NCBI GenBank assembly: GCA_016937315.1
Contig: JAFGWD010000004.1
Location: 1 to 6,976, forward strand
Source of the DNA: Rhodospirillaceae bacterium
Lineage (GTDB): Bacteria; Pseudomonadota; Alphaproteobacteria; Rhodospirillales; Rhodospirillaceae
Length of the DNA stretch: 6,976 nt
Reading direction: 5' to 3'
Below are positions 1 through 4,764 of the stretch, piece after piece. Numbering within the stretch: position 1 is the first letter of the stretch; every line of letters starts with the position of its first letter. Below the pieces are notes generated by a model. It was given only the letters and a program-made list of their open reading frames with translations, did not search any database and was not told the DNA's origin. The translations under genes and the position numbers were made by a program.

Positions 1-746
1 ATGGGGCCCGCGCCATAGGGGGGTGTGCCCCGGATTTGGCTCTGCACTGCGAGCGCGTGGTCCATTCCGCACGCATCATGGGGTTGGACCCCGTGCTGAC
101 CGGATCGGAAATCACCGAGCTGGCATGGGACGGCATCACACGATTTCCAACGACCGCGCACCTTTATATCTGCCCCTTATTCTACGCTGACGGCGGCTTT
201 GTCCTGCCGGACCCGACGACAACGCAGTTTGCGCTGACCATCACCGTGTCTCCGGTTCCAGAACCAACCGGCTTTACCGCCAGCGTCAGCAGCTTCCGTC
301 GCCCGGCACCCGACATGGCCCCGACCGGAGCCAAAGCCGCCTGCCTGTATCCCAATGTTGCCCGCGCCTATCGTGAGGCATTACAAAAAGGCTTCGATAT
401 CGGCGTCAGCCTGGACCCGGACGGCCAAGTTGCGGAATTTTCCTTCACCAACCTGTTCTGTGCAAAGGACGGCATCGTATTCACCCCCGCCATCAACGGC
501 ACCTTTTTGAACGGCATCACCCGGCAACGGGTCATTCAGTTGCTGCGTGATGACGGTCTGACGGTGGAGGAAACCTCCCTGACCATCCAGGATGTCAAAT
601 CCGCAGACGAAGTTTTCGCCTCGGGCAATTACCAAAAGGTTGGCTGGTGTCGCCGCATTGACGAGGTGGACTTCCCCAAAGGTCCGATCTACGAACGCGC
701 ACGACGCCTCTATTGGGCCTTTGCAGAATCAGAGTGCTCACGTTAA
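1..746 (+). CDS. ilvE: Branched-chain amino acid aminotransferase (class IV, PLP-dependent), 5'-truncated by window edge
   Basis: This enzyme transfers the amino group between leucine, isoleucine or valine and 2-oxoglutarate, the last step of branched-chain amino acid synthesis, in the cytoplasm. The frame is open from base 3 to the TAA at 744-746, and the residues before the TTG at 36 (GARAIGGCAPDLALHCERV) already match the family's N-terminal region, so the true start lies left of the window. Counting from that TTG as residue 1, the PLP Schiff-base lysine is probably K100 (in GAKAACLYPN, bases 333-335). E134 and the FTNLF stretch (137-141) match the family's E-x-x-x-x-N-L-F cofactor region, GITR (160-163) is the conserved phosphate-side loop, and the end (GNYQKVGWCRRID, then GPIYERARRLYWAFA) is typical of alphaproteobacterial BCATs. 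A full protein should be near 290 residues. It could prefer another amino acid within class IV; the class is certain, the substrate likely. Confidence 0.87.
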   Translation, partial: GARAIGGCAPDLALHCERVVHSARIMGLDPVLTGSEITELAWDGITRFPTTAHLYICPLFYADGGFVLPDPTTTQFALTITVSPVPEPTGFTASVSSFRRPAPDMAPTGAKAACLYPNVARAYREALQKGFDIGVSLDPDGQVAEFSFTNLFCAKDGIVFTPAINGTFLNGITRQRVIQLLRDDGLTVEETSLTIQDVKSADEVFASGNYQKVGWCRRIDEVDFPKGPIYERARRLYWAFAESECSR

Positions 747-853
747 CAGCCCGTGCAGGCCCCTGATTTTCACGCATATCGCGTACCACTGAAGGTGAAC
801 AATCGGTGGTGGCGTGTGGGGCTGTGGGGTATGTTGTATTGTTACTTTTATCA

Positions 854-882
854 TTGACACTTCCCCTCCCGGAACGTACCAA
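854..882 (+). promoter_or_regulatory. Candidate sigma-70 promoter for the riboswitch-btuB transcript
   Basis: A perfect -35 consensus TTGACA lies at 854-859. After a 17-base spacer comes TACCAA at 877-882, a weak -10 (3 of 6 consensus positions). The predicted transcription start near 888-890 falls right at the start of the cobalamin riboswitch, which supports the assignment. The -10 is poor, and the T-rich stretch just upstream (838-855) could hold an alternative promoter. The rest of 747-853 shows no gene and no convincing terminator for the aminotransferase. Confidence 0.45.
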
Positions 883-885
883 AAC

Positions 886-1090
886 CTCGTCGGTGTCCAC
901 GATGGTCAAACCCCATCGCGGATGAAAAGGGAATTCGGTGCGGCGTTCAGGGGAAAATCACGCCAAGACCGAAGCTGCCTCCGCAACTGTAAGCGGCGAG
1001 AACGAAGACCAAATCAGCCACTGGGCAATCCCCGGGAAGGCAGTCTTCGGACGATGACCCGCAAGCCAGGAGACCTGCCGGCACCATCGC
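886..1090 (+). ncRNA. Cobalamin (adenosylcobalamin) riboswitch aptamer
   Basis: This RNA binds a B12 derivative and turns down expression of the downstream gene. The conserved core is present in the right order: GATGAAAAGGGAA (921-933), CGGTG (936-940), CCGAAGCTGCCTCCGCAACT with GTAAGCGG (969-996), GCCACTGG (1017-1024), CGGGAAGGC (1033-1041), GACGATGACCCGCAAGCC (about 1050-1067) and the B12 box AAGCCAGGAGACCTGCC (1063-1079). A closing helix can form between GGTG at 892-895 and CACC at 1082-1085. It sits directly upstream of a TonB-dependent receptor, the classic setting. The outer boundaries are approximate; the identity is secure. Confidence 0.96.
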
Positions 1091-1239
1091 TTTCCCAGGT
1101 ACGGGGGTGCCAGGGGACGGTCTTGAACCGTTGCGGTGATGTACCGCCGCGACGGGATGATCCTGACAGCCTCCCCCAACGCGGCATGGCATTTAACTGA
1201 CCGGCGGCGGTGACATGCCCCGGCCCATGGGGAAGAGTG
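1091..1239 (+). promoter_or_regulatory. Riboswitch expression platform and btuB ribosome-binding site
   Basis: About 150 bases separate the aptamer from the btuB start. Two small hairpins follow each other: ACGGT/ACCGT (1117-1121 with 1127-1131) and GCGGT/ACCGC (1133-1137 with 1143-1147). The second competes with a longer pairing, ACCGCCGC at 1143-1150 with GCGGCGGT at 1204-1211. The Shine-Dalgarno stretch GGGGAAGAG (1229-1237), just before the ATG at 1240, can be hidden by CCCC at 1218-1221 pairing with GGGG at 1229-1232. There is no hairpin followed by a T-run, so control is more likely at translation initiation than at termination. The pairings were found by eye, without energy calculation. 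Confidence 0.55.
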
Positions 1240-3138
1240 ATGCGTAACACCATACGAACGTGGCTATATTCCAGCGTAGGCTTAGGGGCATTGGCCCTGA
1301 CCATCACAACGAGTCCAATGGTCGCCCTGGCTGATGATCCTCAGAACCTCGGCAAAATGGTAATTTCCGCCAACCGCACGGAAACCCCAGTTGATCAGGT
1401 CGGCAGCTCCGTCAGCATCATCACAGCAGAAGACATCGAAAAGAAGCAAGCCATAACCGCCCTCGACGTCATTAAGGATGCGCCCGGTCTCAACGTCTAT
1501 TCCAATGGCGGATACGGAAAAAGCACAGGGCTGTTCATGCGTGGCATGGGCTATAAAAATATTCTGGTCCTGATTGATGGCGTGGAAGTTGCCGATCCTT
1601 CGGGGTCCCAGACCACCTATGACCTGACCCACTTACAAGCCAACAACATCGAACGCATTGAAATCCTGCGCGGCAACCAAAGCACACTGTACGGCTCGGA
1701 TGCTATGGGGGGGGTTATTTCTATCACCACAAAGTCTGGAAAAGGCAGCGGCAAACTCTATTCCGGAACCGCTGGCATGGAGTACGGCACCTATAACACC
1801 CGCAAAGGCTACGTTAACGCACAGGGTGAATTCAATGACATCTACTACGGCGCATCGGTCAGCGCATTGAACACTGACGGTTTCGACATCTCCAACACCA
1901 CGCCGGGTAAAGAAAATGACGGCTATAAGAATCAGTCCATGGATTTGAAAGTGGGATCTGATGTCATTAAGGATGTCGGTGTTCTTGACCGTTTGAACAT
2001 CGAGGGGCTTGTCCGCTATATGCGGGGCGACACGGATTACGATGGCAGCGGCACCCAGGATGGCCTTAAGGAAATTCGCAACACCCAAAAATCCGGCAAA
2101 TTTTCTGTGCGTGCCGACATGTTCCAAGGGCTGTTAAGCAACACATTGTCCGCGTCACAGGCCATCAGCCGCCGTGACTACTACGAAGACCACGTACGCA
2201 GTTCCACTGGCTTTTATGACGGGGAAAAGACTAAGTACGAATACCTGGGCACCCTTAAGCCCATTGAGGACCACACCATAGTTTTTGGTGCAGACCATGA
2301 ACGCGAGCACATGAAAACCGCGTCAATCTCACCGCAAGAAGTCACCAACGATGGTATCTTTGGGAATTATCAAATCACGCTGCTCGAAAAAGCCCTGACC
2401 ATGACTGTTGGCGCACGACAGGATAATCACGAAACTTTCGGTGAAAAAACAACATACCGCACCACGATCGGCTACAATATTCAATCCACCGGAACACATT
2501 TTCACACCAGCTACGGCACCGGCTTCCGTGCTCCCAGCCTGTTCGAGCTCTATAGCCCAATTTATGGCGTCAAAACCCTAAAGCCCGAGGAATCTCGGGG
2601 CTATGATTTCGGCATCGAACAATCCTTGTTTGATGGGCGATTGACCCTTGACACGACGTTCTTCAATTCGCGGCTCAGCGATGAAATCGCTTACGATTCA
2701 ACACGCAAAAAGTACTATAACATCGCCTCTTCCCGTACCTTTGGCCTGGAAAATACCGCCACGGCACAAATCTCCGATGAATGGGAAGTCTCTGGCGGAT
2801 ACACCTATCAACAGGCACGCGACAACACCACCGGCAAAGTCCTGGCGACACGTCCACACCATACGGGCAGCTTGCGCGTATCTTACTCCCCCGATGACGT
2901 CTCTGGTCTGAATCTCTGGACCAAGGCACGGTTTGCAACATGGAGCTATGACTCCTATGCCAACAAAACCTTCACAGGGGGGTATACGGTCTGGGATTTT
3001 GGGGCATCGTACCCCATCACCGAATGGGCCAAGGTGTATGGCCGTGTCGAAAATCTCACCGACAAACTGTTCCATACCAAGGGTGAATACGCCGAAACCG
3101 GCCGGGCCGGATATGTCGGCATGACCTTGAACTTCTAA
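1240..3138 (+). CDS. btuB: BtuB-type TonB-dependent outer-membrane vitamin B12 receptor
   Basis: This 632-residue outer-membrane barrel imports cobalamin (or a related corrinoid) into the periplasm using TonB-ExbB-ExbD energy. The ATG at 1240 is preferred because GGGGAAGAG lies just upstream and the protein then opens with a clean signal peptide: RNTIR, a hydrophobic stretch to about residue 29, and likely cleavage after ALA (31) before DDP. The TonB box is KMVISANR (39-46). The plug follows (about 47-170) with FMRGMGYKNILVLIDGVEV (99-117), IERIEILRGNQSTLYGSDAM (137-156) and GGVISITTKSG (157-167). The remainder is the 22-strand barrel; YGTGFRAPSLFELY, LKPEESRGYDFGIE, the WDFGASYPIT and ENLTDK stretches and the terminal Phe all align with E. 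coli BtuB (614 residues). The B12 riboswitch upstream supports the substrate. No btuFCD or tonB genes are nearby, so the inner-membrane step is encoded elsewhere. A GTG at 1210 is also in frame but gives a longer, less signal-like N-terminus. Confidence 0.93.
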   Translation: MRNTIRTWLYSSVGLGALALTITTSPMVALADDPQNLGKMVISANRTETPVDQVGSSVSIITAEDIEKKQAITALDVIKDAPGLNVYSNGGYGKSTGLFMRGMGYKNILVLIDGVEVADPSGSQTTYDLTHLQANNIERIEILRGNQSTLYGSDAMGGVISITTKSGKGSGKLYSGTAGMEYGTYNTRKGYVNAQGEFNDIYYGASVSALNTDGFDISNTTPGKENDGYKNQSMDLKVGSDVIKDVGVLDRLNIEGLVRYMRGDTDYDGSGTQDGLKEIRNTQKSGKFSVRADMFQGLLSNTLSASQAISRRDYYEDHVRSSTGFYDGEKTKYEYLGTLKPIEDHTIVFGADHEREHMKTASISPQEVTNDGIFGNYQITLLEKALTMTVGARQDNHETFGEKTTYRTTIGYNIQSTGTHFHTSYGTGFRAPSLFELYSPIYGVKTLKPEESRGYDFGIEQSLFDGRLTLDTTFFNSRLSDEIAYDSTRKKYYNIASSRTFGLENTATAQISDEWEVSGGYTYQQARDNTTGKVLATRPHHTGSLRVSYSPDDVSGLNLWTKARFATWSYDSYANKTFTGGYTVWDFGASYPITEWAKVYGRVENLTDKLFHTKGEYAETGRAGYVGMTLNF

Positions 3139-3151
3139 GCACGCCAAAAAC

Positions 3152-3181
3152 GACCACGATGGGCCATTCCCCATCGTGGTC
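3152..3181 (+). terminator. Strong hairpin after btuB, possible (bidirectional) terminator
   Basis: A perfect 12-bp inverted repeat, GACCACGATGGG (3152-3163) and CCCATCGTGGTC (3170-3181), with a 6-base loop starts 13 bases after the btuB stop. On the plus strand it is not followed by a T-run, so it may act as a 3'-end stabiliser or a Rho-assisted terminator for btuB. On the minus strand it is followed by CGTTTTTGG, so it resembles an intrinsic terminator better in that direction and could stop read-through coming from terC. Confidence 0.6.
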
Positions 3182-3214
3182 CGCACGTCCCACGTAAAAA
3201 CCAATGAATCATAT

Positions 3215-3233
3215 TCGAAACCCTGGCAAAGGA
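3215..3233. repeat. Imperfect direct repeat, copy A
   Basis: TCGAAACCCTGGCAAAGGA matches copy B at 3353-3373 with two C/T or G/A differences and a two-base A insertion in copy B. The copies lie about 120 bases apart in the non-coding gap. The similarity is modest and could be chance. Confidence 0.35.
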
Positions 3234-3261
3234 ATTTCCGATCAAAATGATCGGTTATTCC
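3231..3261. repeat. 31-nt near-perfect palindrome
   Basis: The arms are GGAAT (3231-3235) and CCGATCA (3238-3244), mirrored by TGATCGG (3248-3254) and ATTCC (3257-3261). The central loop is AAA, and a symmetric TT opposite TT interrupts the stem. All 12 other pairs are perfect. It may be an RNA hairpin or a dimeric protein-binding site. No gene start lies beside it, so an operator role is not supported by position. Confidence 0.6.
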
Positions 3262-3352
3262 CGTTTCTCAGCGGCGTGCGACTATGACAAAGTTAGATCA
3301 ACGACGAAAGCATGGTTTATCCCTCGATCCCACCATGCAACGGCAAAGTCTC

Positions 3353-3373
3353 TCGAAACTCTAGCAAAAAGGA
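3353..3373. repeat. Imperfect direct repeat, copy B
   Basis: The sequence from TCGAAACTCTAGC to AAAAAGGA is the partner of copy A at 3215-3233. See that entry for the differences. No flanking target duplication or coding remnant was seen. Confidence 0.35.
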
Positions 3374-3524
3374 CGACCCCGAAGACCTCAGAAGATCGCG
3401 GTAACGGCGCTTCCCCCCAGTATGACCGCTGCCGCGATGCCGGAAAACAAGGGCACACCAAGCCCTTACTCTCGAAAGTGGATTTTCCCCCTCTTGAGCC
3501 ACGACGAGATTTCCGGTTCGCCCA

Positions 3525-3555
3525 GAAAGGAGCCCTCCCCCCCAGGGCTCCTTTC
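3525..3555 (-). terminator. Intrinsic terminator of the terC gene (likely bidirectional)
   Basis: A perfect 12-bp inverted repeat, GAAAGGAGCCCT (3525-3536) and AGGGCTCCTTTC (3544-3555), with a 7-base homopolymer loop (C on plus, G on minus) starts directly after the terC stop codon (3556-3558). On the minus strand the stem ends in CTCCTTTC, giving a short T tract. On the plus strand it is followed by TTATTTC, so it may also end any plus-strand transcript from the gap. Confidence 0.8.
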
Positions 3556-4536
3556 TTATTTCAAGGGTATGGGGAGCACGCGCCGCAACAACGACGCCAC
3601 CACCGCCCCACCCAAAACCCCCACAGTCGCCACCAACGAGACATAAGCCGGAACCGGCGCAATCCACTCGCCCCAGAAGATCTTGATGCCGATAAACATC
3701 AAGACCACGGATAGACCATGACGCAAATAGGCGAAGCGCCCCACCATCACCGCCAGAACCGAATACAACGCACGCAGTCCTAAAATCGCAAAGATGTTGC
3801 TGGAAAAAACGATAAAAGGATCACCAGTAATCGACAACACAGCTGGGATACTGTCCACAGCAAAAACCACATCGGCAATTTCCACGACGATCAAAGCCGG
3901 AAGCAACGGCGTCGCCATCCAGCGCATCCCTTGGACAGTGTCAATCCGGGCAAAAAAAGCGTGTCCGTGAAACGCTTCGGAAACCGGAAGAATTCGCCGC
4001 ACCCAACGAACCAAACGGGACGGCCCCACGTCCTGACCTATATCTGACGCCAACAGCATCTTCACCCCGGTAATGACCAGGAACACGCCAAACACGAACA
4101 GAATCCAATGAAAGTGCAGAATCATTGTGGACCCGAGGACGATCATCACGCCCCGCATCACAATGGCTCCCAAGATGCCCCACAACAGCACACGGTGTTG
4201 ATACTTCAAAGGGATCGCAAAAGCCGCGAAGATTGTCGAAATCACAAATACGTTGTCGAGAGACAAGCTCTTTTCGACCAAGAAGGCGGTCAGATACAAC
4301 ATCCCCGCCTCGGCCCCCGCAAAGGCCCAAACGCCGCAGCCAAAGGCAAGAGCAACCGCCACATAAAGAGCCGTGGTCAGAAGACTTTCCCCAAACTCAA
4401 TGGCATGGTCTCGGCGATTCAAAACGCGGAGATCAAAGGTGAGCAACCCGGCGACCAACGCCAAGAACCCGAGCCAAATCCAAACCGGCCACCCCAAAAA
4501 GGTCGCGCTGGCAAAAGGCCAGATCTGATCAAACAT
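3556..4536 (-). CDS. TerC/Alx-family integral membrane protein (probable Mn2+/metal homeostasis)
   Basis: This 326-residue inner-membrane protein closely resembles E. coli Alx (321 residues), a TerC-family protein linked to Mn2+ export and pH response; other family members are tied to tellurite resistance. Family hallmarks are LVEKSLSLDNVFV (86-98), with acidic E88 and D94, and VEIADVVFAVDSIPAVLS (218-235), followed by DPFIVFSSNIFAILGLRALY (239-258), which is nearly the Alx sequence. About eight or nine hydrophobic membrane segments are visible, with the first at about 17-36 and the last at about 298-316. A basic, soluble-looking loop at about 165-205 (RLVRWVRRILP) separates the two halves. 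The ATG at 4536 is the first in-frame start after a stop seven to nine bases upstream, and the hydrophobic start WLGFLALVAGLLTFDLRV fits the family. No Shine-Dalgarno sequence precedes it. It stands alone, convergent with btuB. The transported ion is inferred from Alx. Confidence 0.9.
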   Translation of the reverse strand: MFDQIWPFASATFLGWPVWIWLGFLALVAGLLTFDLRVLNRRDHAIEFGESLLTTALYVAVALAFGCGVWAFAGAEAGMLYLTAFLVEKSLSLDNVFVISTIFAAFAIPLKYQHRVLLWGILGAIVMRGVMIVLGSTMILHFHWILFVFGVFLVITGVKMLLASDIGQDVGPSRLVRWVRRILPVSEAFHGHAFFARIDTVQGMRWMATPLLPALIVVEIADVVFAVDSIPAVLSITGDPFIVFSSNIFAILGLRALYSVLAVMVGRFAYLRHGLSVVLMFIGIKIFWGEWIAPVPAYVSLVATVGVLGGAVVASLLRRVLPIPLK

Positions 4537-4636
4537 GAGGGATCAAAAACAGAGGGCGTTCCGTCAACGCGTTTACAACACAATCCGACATCGCGGCAAA
4601 CGTCTTTACCGCCAGAGGGGCCCGGATCGGATGAGC
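4537..4636 (-). promoter_or_regulatory. Structured 5' leader of terC, no recognised riboswitch
   Basis: Read on the minus strand, ATCCGA (4632-4627) can pair with TCGGAT (4588-4583). This encloses a hairpin GCGGTAAA-GACG-TTTGCCGC (4612-4593, one G-U pair). Closer to the gene, GCGTT-GACGG-AACGC (4570-4556) is followed by CCTCTGTTTTTG, resembling a weak attenuator, and then directly by the start codon without a Shine-Dalgarno sequence. Alx/TerC genes are often under the Mn2+-sensing yybP-ykoY riboswitch, but I do not see its GGGGAGUAG-type core here. Whether this is a regulatory RNA is inference. Confidence 0.35.
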
Positions 4637-4642
4637 CATGGA

Positions 4643-4672
4643 ATTTTACGCCCACCCCACCAGAAAACACAA
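4643..4672 (-). promoter_or_regulatory. Candidate sigma-70 promoter for terC
   Basis: On the minus strand, TTGTGT (4672-4667) is followed after 18 bases by TAAAAT (4648-4643), which matches the -10 consensus at five of six positions. Transcription would begin near 4636, giving a leader of about 100 bases. The -35 box lies inside the T tract of the terminator of the EF-G-like gene, so promoter and terminator overlap. The -35 match is only three of six. Confidence 0.35.
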
Positions 4673-4700
4673 GGCGGAACCGATAGCTCCCGGTTCCGCC
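4661..4700 (-). terminator. Intrinsic terminator of the EF-G-like gene
   Basis: A perfect 10-bp inverted repeat, GGCGGAACCG (4673-4682) and CGGTTCCGCC (4691-4700), has an 8-base loop. On the minus strand it is followed by TTGTGTTTTC, a good T-rich tract. It lies about 65 bases past the stop codon of the EF-G-like gene and separates that gene from terC, so the two are probably transcribed independently. Confidence 0.82.
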
Positions 4701-4764
4701 CGCGTGAGGTCTTGCTCGATGGACCTTTCCCATATGGGGTGGCATTTACGCCATCGCTAGGAAA

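Larger units (their letters stand above)
3182..3524. other. Non-coding gap between convergent btuB and terC, rich in inverted repeats
   Basis: About 340 bases hold no convincing gene on either strand: the open frames that cross it run on antisense into terC and match no family I recognise. It contains a 31-nt palindrome, an imperfect direct repeat, and hairpins GCATGGT/ACCATGC (3310-3316 with 3332-3338), a 13-bp arm with two mismatches (3395-3407 with 3426-3438) and AAGGGC/GCCCTT (3449-3454 with 3462-3467). The stretch ends in a hairpin that can terminate in both directions. It could encode a small structured RNA, be a decayed gene, or be only spacer. I saw no good promoter. Confidence 0.4.

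Noticed and set aside
814..1200. Open frame of 128 codons on the plus strand
   Set aside because: It runs through the cobalamin riboswitch, has no recognisable protein features, and its codons are explained by the conserved RNA core.
1210..1239. GTG at 1210 as the btuB start
   Set aside because: It adds ten residues (TCPGPWGRV-like) ahead of a complete signal peptide. The Shine-Dalgarno is placed for the ATG at 1240.
1633..2127. Long antisense open frame (164 codons) inside btuB
   Set aside because: It is a shadow of btuB with no family resemblance; btuB itself is strongly supported.
3247..3714. Plus-strand open frame of 155 codons between btuB and terC
   Set aside because: Low-complexity, Arg/Pro/His-rich composition, no known domain, no Shine-Dalgarno seen, and it passes through the terminator and into antisense terC.
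4537..4640. yybP-ykoY (Mn2+) riboswitch upstream of terC
   Set aside because: Looked for because it is common upstream of Alx/TerC genes; the conserved GGGGAGUAG-type and CCGGCA-GACC-type segments were not seen on the minus strand.
4108..4686. Plus-strand open frame of 192 codons antisense to terC
   Set aside because: Composition (many Pro, Gln, Arg, Lys) is typical of the antisense of a membrane protein gene; terC is clearly the real gene.
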